A stretch of DNA of 64,000 bases from Spirosoma aureum (GCF_011604685.1 NZ_CP050063.1:7357001-7421000), one strand, 5' to 3'. Shown: positions 43,484 through 52,515, numbered from the stretch's first letter. Program-made: numbers and translations. Notes: generated by a model from the letters alone, not told the origin.

Positions 43484-45526
43484 CTAGTCAGCCGACTTCG
43501 GAATCAGGTGGTCAGTTTCACTGAAATCTCCACTTTTACAACAAAAAAGGGAGACTGATTGAGTCTCCCTTTTTTGTTGTAAAAGCAATCGGGCACAATA
43601 AATCCAATCGATTATAGATAGGAATGCTGATTCTGTTTCGCTAGTTGATTTTAACAACCCAGTAATCTTTACCTCCAATGGCATAAGCGGACTTATTCCC
43701 ATTGCTGCCTGAGTCAGAATAACCCCTAGCAGATAACCGCTATCTGAGGTGGCAAGCATAGAGAATAGATAATCACTACTTCTGCCGCCAAAGGTTTTAT
43801 CCCACAATTTGTTGCCGCTCCTATCGATCTTCACAACCCAGTAATCAGTATCTCCTTGCTTGGGATCAGACTTATTACCATCCTTATCGGAGTTAGAAGG
43901 CCCTCCCAACAGAAAACCGCCATCCGAGGTGGCTACCATAGAGTAAATTAATTCACCCCCACTGCCGCCAAAAGTTTTATCCCACACTTTGGTTCCATTT
44001 CCATCGATTTTCACTACCCAGTAATCCTCTGCTCCAAATTGGTTTGGATCGGACTTATTTCCAGTCTGACCGGATTCTGAAAGGCCTCCCAGTAGAAAGC
44101 CACCATCCGAGGTGGCTACCATAGAGTATATATTATCATGTCTATTGCCACCAAAGGTTTTATCCCACACTTTGTTGCCACTCCCATCGATCTTCACCAC
44201 CCAGTAATCACGAGCACCCATTCCAATTGAGGGCTCGGACTTGTCGCCAGTCTGATCGGAGGGAGAAGAGCCTCCTAGCAGAAAACCACCATCCGAGGTA
44301 GCAAGCATAGAAGATAAATAATCATCAGCATTGCCGCCAAAAGTTTTGTCCCACACTTTGGTTCCATTTCTATCGATCTTCACCACCCAGTAATCAAAAA
44401 AGCCTCCTTTGGTGGGAGCAGCCTTATTGCCATCCTGAAATTGGCCAGTAGTGCCCCCCAGCAGAAAACCGCCATCTGAGGTGGCTACCATAGCGGATAA
44501 TTTATCAGAACTTCTGCTACCAAAGGTTTTATCCCACAGCTTGTTACCACTCCCATCGATTTTCACTACCCAGTAATCCTCTGCTCCAAATTGGTTTGGA
44601 TCAGACTTATTTCCAGTCTGACCGGAGGAAGAAGAACCCCCCAGTAGAAAACCGCCATCCGAGGTGGCAAGCATAGAGGATATATTATCAGCACCTGTGC
44701 CGCCAAAAGTTTTGTCCCACACTTTGGTTCCATTCCTATCGATCTTCACCACCCACATATCACTACTACCTCGATAGGGATCGGACTTATTCCCTTCCTT
44801 ATCGGAGTCAGAAGAGCCCCCCAGCAGAAAACCGCCATCCGAGGTGGCAAGCATAGAAGATAAATAATCATCAGCATTGCCGCCAAAGGTTTTATCCCAG
44901 ACGATGGTAGGTATACCTGTTGTCATACCAGTTTTGATGGTTACTAACTGGGTTTTAGGCTGGCTACTACCACCAGGGCCACTCACCGTCAACGTAACGG
45001 TGAAGGTACCTCCCTGCTGATAGGTATGTTTGGGGTTCACTTCGGTTGAAGTGGGGGTTTTATCACCAAAGTCCCACAGATAGCTAGTAATAGTTCCGGT
45101 GGCTTTATGGGTAAAACTGACCTCGCAAGGGGCCATACAGTCGCCCCCGGTAAACCCAAAATCAGCCACCGGAGTCCCCGGCTTATTGACAGTTATGGTC
45201 TTCTGGCTACTGTTGCTGCCAGCTTTGTTGGTTGCTGTGAGTTTGATGGCATAGGTGCCTGCCGTCGTAAACTGCCGGGAGAAACTGGCATCGGTCGATA
45301 CCTGGCTGCCGTCGATTTCCCAAACAAAGGAGGTGGCGTTCTGAGAGGTACTGGTGAAGGTCGGTGCGCAGGGTGCTGTGCAGCCATCATTGGTTACGGT
45401 GAAGGAAGCCGTAGGAGGTTGGATGATGTCTTCGGGTGAGCCGTTTTTGCAACTCACGAGCAGCCCCATTAAGCAGACCAGTAGGATAAATCGCTTCAGA
45501 TAGTTGAGCAGGTAAACAGCTTTCAT
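43484..45526 (-). pseudogene. PKD and seven-repeat propeller lipoprotein with a 3' frameshift
   Basis: Lipoprotein signal LVCLMGLLVSCKNG (Cys about 26), two PKD domains (about 40-200: ASFTVTNDGCTAPCAPTFTS and YLWDFGDKTPTS), then seven repeats of about 67 residues beginning VWDKTFGG, with MLATSDGGFLLGGSS and YWVVKID. Seven repeats would make a beta-propeller. In the last repeat the frame changes at a run of four C (43723-43726); with a fifth C it would end DYWVVKIN and stop at 43641. As sequenced it runs on through the terminator to 43484. Intact it would be about 628 residues. Confidence 0.78.
43534..43584 (-). terminator. Terminator of the propeller lipoprotein gene
   Basis: A 23-bp perfect stem (43534-43556 with 43562-43584), a 5-base loop and A/T flanks. 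It lies between the predicted intact stop (43641) and the frameshifted stop (43484). Confidence 0.85.
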
Positions 45527-46026
45527 CGAGTGTTTATGGGTTGATTCACCTGCATAGATACCCGTCAAGATTTAGAGGTAACAGTTTTCATCATTCATGT
45601 TAGTTAACGTAGGCGTTTTGACAAAAAAACAACCCCAAAGCCCAGGGTTGCTTTCTGCTTGTATCCACACCTTGGGTTTATGACTGCTTGGGCTTGACAG
45701 TTCTTAACTGTATCGGCAATCGAGCCGCTACTACGAATTCTCAATAATGGCTCCCAACTGAGACGAATAGAGATTTGCGTATCAATAATTCGGGCGTTTC
45801 TTGAAACGGCTCAAAGCCTGATTTGGGATCCGGCCAAGACTCAAAGGGCATTTTGTCCAATAGCCGAAAAATTTCCATTCCTGTTCCAATTTATCTCCCT
45901 GCTCGACCAGCCCGGCCAACCGCCGGAGAACAACATGGGTCGGCATAGCAAACCGGCCAAAACGCGGGTTTGGCGGCTATCGGTCGTTGTTAATACCTCC
46001 GGCAAAACCAGGTGGTAAGCAGCGGC
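45527..46026. other. Gap with IS-end-like scars
   Basis: No gene. At 45750-45800 is GCTCCCAACTGAGACGA... ending TTCGGGCGTTTC, which resembles 46873-46926 in the same order. An inverted relative of its first 16 bases is at 43293-43311. The blocks could be ends of a lost IS. Confidence 0.4.
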
Positions 46027-46611
46027 TTAGTCGGCGATAAATGTAAAGTCGGCAAAGCCAGTCAGTAAGCTGAACTGACTGACGGAGGAGCTTGGAAAGC
46101 TAACCGTGCTGCCACTGCCCGAGCGGCTAGCATGCAGCGTGAGGCTACCTTTGGTGGTGGGCAACACATCGCCCCCGCTGGCTTTAAAGGCTTGAGTGTA
46201 GGCCCCTTGGCTGCGCTGGCCCGATCGGTTATTGACACTGATTACATATTTCTTGTTGATCGTCAACGGTAACAGGTCAACATCAAGCAGCGTAAGTTTG
46301 TCGTCGATTTCCTGCTCCACCGTTTTTTGTCGTAAGAGCTGTCCACTATCAAAGTCCCATACCGTGACAACGTATATACCCGCGTCCGGCAGTTTGCTAC
46401 CCACTTGGGTGAGTGTACCCGCAACGGCACTGCTAAAGACCACACCCGACTCCCGGAACGAATTACTCCGAGACACCACGAGTTTCAACGTCTGGGCCTG
46501 CTCACTTAGCAGGGTAGTGATTGGGTTCTCGGCGGGTTTGACAGCCTCCTTCTTAGTACAACTTGTCAGGCTTGCTATCAGCAGCAGCCCATACACCCAT
46601 AGATTTGTCAT
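46027..46611 (-). CDS. Lipoprotein of unknown function
   Basis: 194 residues. Lipobox LLLIASLTSCTKKEA (Cys about 18). The mature part is about 175 residues, mostly beta (FRESGVVFSSAVAGTLTQVG, YVVTVWDFDSGQLLRQKTV, YVISVNNRSGQRSQGAYTQAFKA), and resembles the DUF4082-type extracellular beta-sandwich, but with low certainty. It is exported to the periplasmic face of the inner or outer membrane. It lies in the island with no close partner on the same strand. Confidence 0.72.
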   Translation of the reverse strand: MTNLWVYGLLLIASLTSCTKKEAVKPAENPITTLLSEQAQTLKLVVSRSNSFRESGVVFSSAVAGTLTQVGSKLPDAGIYVVTVWDFDSGQLLRQKTVEQEIDDKLTLLDVDLLPLTINKKYVISVNNRSGQRSQGAYTQAFKASGGDVLPTTKGSLTLHASRSGSGSTVSFPSSSVSQFSLLTGFADFTFIAD

Positions 46612-47046
46612 GGTGAGCGCAATTGGTTAGTTTGACAATTGGAACCCCTCGGCAAGCTATTGTTATACTAAGCGCAACACGGTTCCGGTATCAAATTTAA
46701 AAATCGACCTGGGTTTATCTCCATGTGGCTGAGGGAAAGGTCGACTTATTAATTGAGGGAATCCCAGTCCCTGGCTCATCTAGGGAAAAGCTAACTTTCA
46801 GAATTTGGGTAGTTCTGCCGGGTACGACTGACTGAAGGTGACAGTTATGGAAGAATAATTGTTCCATAAAACGCTCCCACCTGAGACGAAATAGGTTATA
46901 GGCAATGCCTCAAATTTCGGGCGTTTACGACGACGCAACCGATTTTTCGCCCTATTCTAAGAAATTCGATGTTATGTCAGGTAAACCCCTTTTTCGTAGG
47001 TTTTCAGGTAAACTACAAAATGGCACAAAGACTATGAGCAACTTAC
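46612..47046. other. Gap with a second IS-end-like block
   Basis: No gene. The block GCTCCCACCTGAGACGAAATAG... at 46873-46926 resembles 45750-45800. A TATGGAA-N9-TTCCATA hairpin lies just before it (about 46845-46868). Confidence 0.4.
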
Positions 47047-47784
47047 TTACAGACTAGCGAAGTGATCCATTAGTGTGTGCCACCATAACCACTGACCCGC
47101 CAAGTTCATCGTCAGATGCAATAACAGAAAGAGCCCTAAGGCCAACGGGTACGAGGGCTGTAGCCGACCCATTCGTCGATCGTCCACCAGCAGAAGCAGT
47201 AATACCACTTCGATGGCGACAAAGCTACCATTCAGTGTTTTAGCGAAACTGTCAAACCAAGGAATGAAAAATAATAGGCGGGTAATAGCGGGCGGCAGAA
47301 TGATGAGTACGGTACAAACCATATAACGGGCATGGAGGGCCAATCGTTGCCCATTCCATAAACTCAAGCCCAGAAACAAGGAAAAAAGCAGCAAAGAGGA
47401 CGCATCGATAAAAGAAAGCTGATAAACAGCTCCGGGCGGGTACTCATCGGCTGCCTGGAGCATCAGGTGCATCATCTTGACTCCCCCAATCAGCAGGGCA
47501 GGCACAAGCACAATCGTGCCAATCCAACCTAGTTTTCGATGCAAAGCCAATTGCCCACGTCGATACAAAATAGGTTGTAGAATCAGCAAACCCATCCATA
47601 ATCCGGCGGAAGCTCCATGCAGATGATGATAGAGGTCAGTTTGGGTGAGTCGGGAAAAATAAGACCGGGAAAATCCCAGCCAGGTTATGATTACGGCCAG
47701 CCCAAAATACCAAGGGGCATTGGGATACAGCAGCGTCTGTTTATGTGGCGTAGATGTGAAATGGTCTTGGTTAGGCTCTTTCAA
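47047..47784 (-). CDS. Multi-pass membrane protein (DUF2306-like)
   Basis: 245 residues and about seven membrane helices. The segment YHHLHGASAGLWMGLLILQPILYRRGQLALHRKLGWIG near residues 53-90 has two His-rich pairs that look like the heme- or metal-facing motif of DUF2306-type proteins. The role is unknown. Just after it, the IS copy 2 begins. Its promoter is not clear. Confidence 0.75.
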   Translation of the reverse strand: MKEPNQDHFTSTPHKQTLLYPNAPWYFGLAVIITWLGFSRSYFSRLTQTDLYHHLHGASAGLWMGLLILQPILYRRGQLALHRKLGWIGTIVLVPALLIGGVKMMHLMLQAADEYPPGAVYQLSFIDASSLLLFSLFLGLSLWNGQRLALHARYMVCTVLIILPPAITRLLFFIPWFDSFAKTLNGSFVAIEVVLLLLLVDDRRMGRLQPSYPLALGLFLLLHLTMNLAGQWLWWHTLMDHFASL

Positions 47785-47916
47785 TTCAGTAACGTGCTAT
47801 GGTTAGGCATTTCTCAGAGTAAGATAGGCAATAAATCATTTCGATTTAGTGTCTTAGCCCCCTGAATGGTTGGACAAAATTGTAAAAACAGTTTAGTCCT
47901 ACTACATTCAGAAATC

Positions 47917-49231
47917 ATGAGCAAAATCAGGCGAAGTTTCTCCCGCGCGGCGGCCGCCCCGAAGATCGCTATTCCATTGTCCAAGAAGCAATTCGTGACG
48001 GCCATGCCGAGACCTGTCGCAAGTACAATTTATCCCCTTCATTGCTGCGCAAGTGGCGATTGAAGTACTTAAGCAAAGGCAGAGAGGGCCTGAAAGATTC
48101 CTATCCACGCGTTGACCCTCAACTGCGAGCACTCGAAGAGGAGAATGAACGTCTGAATGGGACCGCCCATGCGGCGAATTGTAGCAAAACAGGCTTTAGA
48201 ATTGGAACCGCGGTGGCGGACCACTCAAGAGCGAGCTGCTAAAAAAAACGCCCGCGCGGCGTCCGCTATTCAATCCAGGAGAAGCTAGCCCTCATGAAAC
48301 AGTTTGAAGCCCGCGCCAATCGCACCCTGCTATGTCAGTGGCTTGACCTGCCTCGCAGTGTGTATTATTACCAACCCCAATTCGGCAGACCTGGAGCCCG
48401 GCCTAGCCAATTGACCATGAAGCTGGACGGATCGTGGGTTGATAATCAACAGGTAGTCACGAGTATCCGACACTTACTGGATATTGAATTCAATGCACTT
48501 GGCTATGAATACATTACCTATGAGTTGAAAAAGGAGTACTTCATCAATAAGAAAAAAGTGTATCGGCTCATGCAGGAGCATAACTTACTCTTAGGCAAGA
48601 TGATCTATCCGACGATGGGTAAACGCGAGTTCGTTAAATTCAAACGTATCGAAGCGACCAAACCCTTGGAATACCTATGCTGGGATATCAAATATGTCTG
48701 GGTCCAGGGTGAACGACGGAATTACCGCTGCGGCGGGCCGCTATTTGTTAAGCGTCATTGATGTTTACAGCCGCAAAATTCTGGACTGGGTCTTCCAAGG
48801 TAGCATTCGTCAAATGGACTTAATCAATCTGCTTCGACGAGTAAATCAGGGCTATGAGTTAAAAGGCGTCATTTTGCGCAATGATAATGGTAGCCAATTC
48901 ATTGCCCATTCGGTGCGTAAGTTTTTGAAAAACTCGGAGGTTAAACAGGAATTCACTCATGTGGCTACCCCAGAGGAGAATTCCTACATTGACCGGGCAG
49001 CCGGCGCTGGCCTTTCACAGCATTCTAGAGCACGACATCATTGATCGCAATGAATTTGCCAGCTATTATGAAGCGAAAGAAATGTTGACGCGTTATTTTT
49101 TTCATTACAATCAGCATCGGCTTCACCGTTCCATTGGCTTCATTACACCCCAGCAAAAATGGGAGGAGGCAACGGTGATTTATGACACAACCGCAGCGGC
49201 GGCCGCCTTTTCAGAAAATCTGTCCAACTAA
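47917..49231 (+). pseudogene. IS3 OrfA/OrfB transposase broken by micro-inserts
   Basis: OrfA starts MSKIRRSFS and, without the inserts, reads on as a helix-turn-helix protein to an A8 run (48241-48248), the expected frameshift site. OrfB (ATG 48294) has the DDE motif: Asp in WDIKYVWVQG, Asp in LRNDNGSQFI and Glu in SYIEAFHSI. The insert at 48993-49008 splits the codon of that Glu. Every insert but the last changes the frame, so neither protein can be made. Confidence 0.88.
47945..49008 (+). repeat. Five GC-rich micro-inserts in IS copy 2
   Basis: 47945-47958 (14 bp), 48159-48174 (GGGACCGCCCATGCGG), 48208-48223 (CCGCGGTGGCGGACCA), 48726-48741 (CGCTGCGGCGGGCCGC) and 48993-49008 (CCGGGCAGCCGGCGCT). 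Removing each restores the transposase reading frame with family-conserved residues on both sides. The four 16-mers consist of four blocks of four, in which the second and fourth (or their reverse) are complementary. Two more GC-rich places (48251-48261 and about 49196-49206) may be further cases that keep the frame. Confidence 0.75.
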
Positions 49232-49238
49232 TAGGGGG

Positions 49239-49496
49239 CTAAGACATTAGCGTAGTCGTCAACGGCTGCTCATCAACATAGCCTAAGTACTTACGAGCCG
49301 AATCAATGTAGATAGACAGCACATCAGCAGCGTTTTCGCAGTACTGGTAGTGATCACGGAATAACTTGGGGTAGTTCTTTCCGTATTGTTCTTGCGCTTT
49401 TAGCAATTCAGCGCGGAACATCTGCTTTTCAAAGGGTTTAGCGGATTCATACAAACGACCGATTAAACCTTTACTGCGAACTATTTTCTTATGCAT
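49239..49496 (-). pseudogene. Hypothetical protein with its end replaced by the IS
   Basis: 85 residues as read, but the last two (MS) come from the IS end. Joining 49247-49496 with 47814-47849 (one TTAG copy) gives an intact end LNRNDLLPILL and a natural stop, so the original gene was about 93 residues. The remainder, rich in Lys, Tyr and Arg (SKGLIGRLYESAKPFEKQMF, NYPKLFRDHYQYCENAADV), is of unknown family. It is divergent to the XRE regulator, with the operator between them. Confidence 0.75.
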
Positions 49497-49538
49497 AGTA
49501 AAAAGGTATAATGTTTAGTAGGATTTAACTTGCAAAGT

Positions 49539-49573
49539 GCCGTTATAACGGTATAACTTGCCGCTGTAACGGC
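49539..49573. promoter_or_regulatory. Tandem operator-like repeats between divergent genes
   Basis: Two similar units GCCGTTATAACGG (49539-49551, with palindromic core CCGTTATAACGG) and GCCGCTGTAACGG (49560-49572) start 21 bp apart, two helical turns. They lie between the divergent hypothetical gene and XRE regulator and may be the regulator's sites. Confidence 0.55.
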
Positions 49574-49632
49574 ATAAGGATATGTAGTATTCTTGTTACA
49601 ATCAATACTTAAAACAAACATTTTTCTCAATC

Positions 49633-49953
49633 ATGGAGCATCACGGAAAGAAGCTAAAGGCAATATCTTTAGCGAAAGGCTTTAATATCAAACAGTTATC
49701 AGAGAAATTGAATGTTACGAGGGTAGCCGTCGAAAGAAACTTTAAGGCAGCCAATATTTCCAGAAAAGTATTATTGAAGTACTCTTATATGTTAGATTTT
49801 AATGTAGATGAGTTCTATGAATCAATACATACACAAAGTATAGTAGATGAACCTACTAAGATCGAAAAGCTACAACAAGAGATTATCTATTGGCAGCGTA
49901 AGTACATTGATTTACAGGAGCGTTTTTTTCCGAACGCGGCACAACTGGCTTAA
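49633..49953 (+). CDS. XRE-type regulator with C-terminal coiled coil
   Basis: 106 residues. The HTH at about residues 8-62 reads KLKAISLAKGFNIKQLSEKLNVTRVAVERNFKAANISRKVLLKYSYML. A coiled coil follows (about 78-100: EKLQQEIIYWQRKYIDLQERF), like phage or island regulators. It is divergent to the hypothetical gene at 49239-49496 and lies just before the second att site. It may regulate island genes. Confidence 0.82.
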   Translation: MEHHGKKLKAISLAKGFNIKQLSEKLNVTRVAVERNFKAANISRKVLLKYSYMLDFNVDEFYESIHTQSIVDEPTKIEKLQQEIIYWQRKYIDLQERFFPNAAQLA

Positions 49954-50083
49954 CAAAATAGTTAACAAGTTCACAGTTACACTTTAAACACTAAGGGTAT
50001 GAAACAGTGTTTAGGGTCGTTTTGGTCTATAGCAAGGCCAGTGCCGCTATTTTGAAGCGATACGGTAGAGAATGTCAAAAGAA

Positions 50084-50101
50084 TCCGATATTCTCCACAG
50101 T
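50084..50101. repeat. Right attachment site (att)
   Basis: TCCGATATTCTCCACAGT, identical to the tRNA-Ala end at 35514-35531. It is a 3' tRNA fragment only. It is followed by a hairpin (stem 50119-50129 with 50142-50152) and an integrase gene, like the left site. The span between the two sites is 14,570 bp. Confidence 0.85.
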
Positions 50102-50189
50102 GTTACACATTACCAATAGCAAGGCCGCTTCAGTTTCCTGGAGCGGCCTTGCGCGTTTAATTATTCCAAGATTTAAAAATCTTTCCACA

Positions 50190-50727
50190 AATGAGAAAAG
50201 TACAAATTTATTGAATGATTTTAAAGAATACCTAGAATACAAAGGATCATATTTACAAACCGGTTGCTTTAAAGTCTACCGGCTCTTTGGGCAAAAGTTC
50301 AAGACTTATCTACAGATTAACCAGCTAACGCTTATACATACAAAGTCCGTAATACTCCACATTAGTGAAGGCAATAAACGGTATATTCTTAAAATTCATT
50401 CAGATCCAATTACCCGGAATAAAGAGATCGGCTAAATGAAAACGTTCTTTGCTCAATTTACTAAACCGGGCTGGGAGCGATACAGGATTAGTCCAGCCGC
50501 CAACATCGAACGGCTGCCAAAACACGACAGTGAGATGCACGAACCTTTTAATTAGGAGCAAACAGCCTTAATTATTAGAAAAGTGAGACTACTGGTTATT
50601 GCTTTATATCAACATGATACACTACCTATTTGCCCATCCTGGTCGTGAGGTTCGGCTATTGAAAGTAGTTGACATCAAATCAAAGGCGATTCTAATTAGG
50701 CCCGAAAACTCCAAAACCAATTGCTGA
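50190..50727 (+). pseudogene. Second tyrosine-integrase pseudogene
   Basis: Related to the integrase after the left att: FKEYLEYKGSYLQTGCFKVYRLFGQKFKTYL, then the shared KRYILKIHSDPITRNKEIG. A CAA codon has become TAA at 50433-50435; further stops follow, and it starts without an in-frame ATG. Bases about 50377-50553 are nearly identical to 35811-35985, while the first 180 bases are quite different, so parts have different ages. The end reads LLKVVDIKSKAILIRP and stops at 50725. Confidence 0.8.
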
Positions 50728-50834
50728 GGTTGATTAGTTTCTGTCGACGGCGTTCACTACTGACATACGGCTGTCACTACCCTGGCTTTTCTTTGTGTTA
50801 TCAATTAATCGACAACGTCAAACAATAGCAGGCC

Positions 50835-51353
50835 ATGGAAAACACAGCGCAACTTAGCCAAACGATGGATCAGATCGTCATCTTACCCGAGCAACTTCTT
50901 GCCCATTGGCAGGGACACCGGGGACTCACCCGCCGGTTGATTGAAGCCTACCCCGACGAGCACTTTTTTTCGTATGCTCTGGGCGGCATGCGACCTTGTT
51001 CGGCGCTGATTGATGAAGTACTGCAGATGGCCGACCAGAGCATGCAGGGCGTTATTTCAGGCGAGTGGCCTTCATTTGGGGATGGTGCGGAGACCCCACC
51101 CAAAGCTACGACAAAAGAGAAGGTCCTAGCGCAGTGGGATCGGGTGACTGAAAAGATTAATGCCTATTGGCCACAGATTCCACTCTCGCGTTTCCAAGAG
51201 GTCGACAAGGCTTTTGGTCTGTATGAAGGACCTATCTACTGGTTTCTTTTCTACCTGATCGATAATGAAATTCATCACCGGGGTCAGGCTTATGTCTACC
51301 TACGCACCCTGGGCGTAGAACCGCCCGCTTTCTGGGATCGCCCCCAGGTATAG
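50835..51353 (+). CDS. DinB-like family protein
   Basis: 172 residues in a four-helix DinB/YfiT-like fold: His in WQGHRGLTRRL near residue 28, GGMRPCSALIDEVL mid-protein and the His pair in YLIDNEIHHRGQAYVYLRTLG near residues 146-147, which together form the metal site. The family is metal-binding and some members act in thiol transfer, but the function here is unknown. Starts after the relict integrase and ends before a terminator. Confidence 0.88.
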   Translation: MENTAQLSQTMDQIVILPEQLLAHWQGHRGLTRRLIEAYPDEHFFSYALGGMRPCSALIDEVLQMADQSMQGVISGEWPSFGDGAETPPKATTKEKVLAQWDRVTEKINAYWPQIPLSRFQEVDKAFGLYEGPIYWFLFYLIDNEIHHRGQAYVYLRTLGVEPPAFWDRPQV

Positions 51354-51390
51354 TCCACCCGAAATCCCTCAAGTGGTAAGCCGTTTTACA

Positions 51391-51429
51391 AAAGCCTTTG
51401 CCGATAGTATGATTGGCAGAGGCTTTTTT
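51391..51429 (+). terminator. Intrinsic terminator of the DinB-like gene
   Basis: A stem AAAGCCTTTGCC (51391-51402) with GGCAGAGGC (51415-51423) with one mismatch, followed by six T. Confidence 0.75.
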
Positions 51430-52011
51430 GTGTCGTGCTCGCGGCTATTAATCTAGTGGCCAAATCGGCTTCACAGGTTGTGGCAACCGTAGTTACGCCC
51501 CTCAATCTAAGTAAAGTAGGGTTTCATGAAATCCTCTATTCGTACGATAGCTGTTTAGATTACTTTAAGTAAATGATCGCAACGGTCTGTACGCCGGAGG
51601 CCATCGGCAAAGTAAACGGCATTATTCGGTTGCCATAAATTGGCTTTGACTTATGCCCATGCTTTCGTGAGTATCAGTACTTTCTACTCACAAACCTGCT
51701 AACTAAGTGCCGCGTTTTTTATCAAATGGCAGTACTTAGGGCTTTATAAATAGTTCACTTTTTGACGGAACCCAAGTTACATGGGCTATTTCTGTACCAT
51801 CCATAAAGGTATTTCACCCATAAATGCATTTCGACTGCCTAAAATCTGTATTGTAAAATTTATAGATTTTATAAAACTGGTTTATTTTCAATGATAAATT
51901 CCAGTTTTTATGTAAAAACCTCCATAAATATCTTTAAAACCAAATCTTTTTAGGGATTAATTTTGAGAAAATTACAAAAAGTAGTTTAAAATCGAACTTA
52001 ATCACTTTGTT
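51430..52011. other. Gene-poor stretch before the nitrilase cluster
   Basis: About 580 bases without a full gene. A short coding-like scrap at about 51437-51574 ends in GFHEILYSYDSCLDYFK and stop, and looks like a lost gene end. Towards the cluster the sequence is very AT-rich, with TCACTTTG (51997-52004, one mismatch from TAnnTTTG) eight bases before the first start codon. Confidence 0.5.
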
Positions 52012-52494
52012 ATGCCCAATGTTGATATTGCCCAACATAAGACAGGAGATTTCTTTGTCGACTATGAAGAAAAGGTGTTTGAGGATGTGAAGGCCGAGCC
52101 CGGTCAAAAGGCGCTGGTAACTTTCCACACCGTCGCTTTTGAAGGATCTATTGGTCTGGTTAACATTCTGACGGCCACTCGTCTGCTCCGTAAAGGCTTC
52201 GAAACGTCTATTCTTTTGTATGGTCCTGGCGTTCTGCTGGGTGTACAACGGGGGTTTCCGAAAATTGGCGATGAAGCGTTTCCCGGTCATATGGCTTACT
52301 CCGACAGGCTACTAAAATTCATTGCTGAGGGTGGGAAAATATACGCCTGTCGTTTTGCTCTACAAGCACTATATGGCATGGGTGAGCCGAACTTACTGCC
52401 AGGAATTATCCCCATTAGCCCGCTTGACGTGCTTGACATTCAACTTCTGCACCGCAAAGAAAGCGCATTCATTTTCGACACCTGGACATTATAA
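52012..52494 (+). CDS. MSMEG_0572/Sll0783 family nitrogen-starvation protein
   Basis: 160 residues with the conserved run [30 protein letters not shown] and the ending [28 protein letters not shown], typical of the Sll0783 family that heads nitrilase clusters. Its biochemical role is unknown, but deletion of sll0783 in cyanobacteria affected nitrogen-starvation responses. First gene of the cluster; 21 bases before the nitrilase. Confidence 0.92.
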   Translation: MPNVDIAQHKTGDFFVDYEEKVFEDVKAEPGQKALVTFHTVAFEGSIGLVNILTATRLLRKGFETSILLYGPGVLLGVQRGFPKIGDEAFPGHMAYSDRLLKFIAEGGKIYACRFALQALYGMGEPNLLPGIIPISPLDVLDIQLLHRKESAFIFDTWTL

Positions 52495-52515
52495 GTCCGG
52501 TTAAACAGCTCTCCT

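Larger units (their letters stand above)
47850..49246 (+). mobile_element. IS3-family insertion sequence, copy 2, with GC-rich inserts
   Basis: 1,397 bp with 14-bp perfect inverted ends TGTCTTAGCCCCCT (47850-47863 and 49233-49246), extended by a shared GTTGGACA further in. A 4-bp target duplication TTAG (47846-47849 and 49247-49250) proves insertion. It broke the end of the gene at 49247-49496. OrfA begins at 47917 and OrfB ends at 49231, but at least five GC-rich inserts interrupt them. Confidence 0.92.

Noticed and set aside
43459..43517. Direct repeat GGTGGTCAGTTT as an IS21-type end
   Set aside because: Two copies (about 43460-43471 and 43507-43518) exist, but no transposase or opposite end is present, so the IS assignment cannot be supported.
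50084..50101. A second tRNA-Ala gene
   Set aside because: Only the 3' end is present; the rest of the cloverleaf is missing, so it is an att site.
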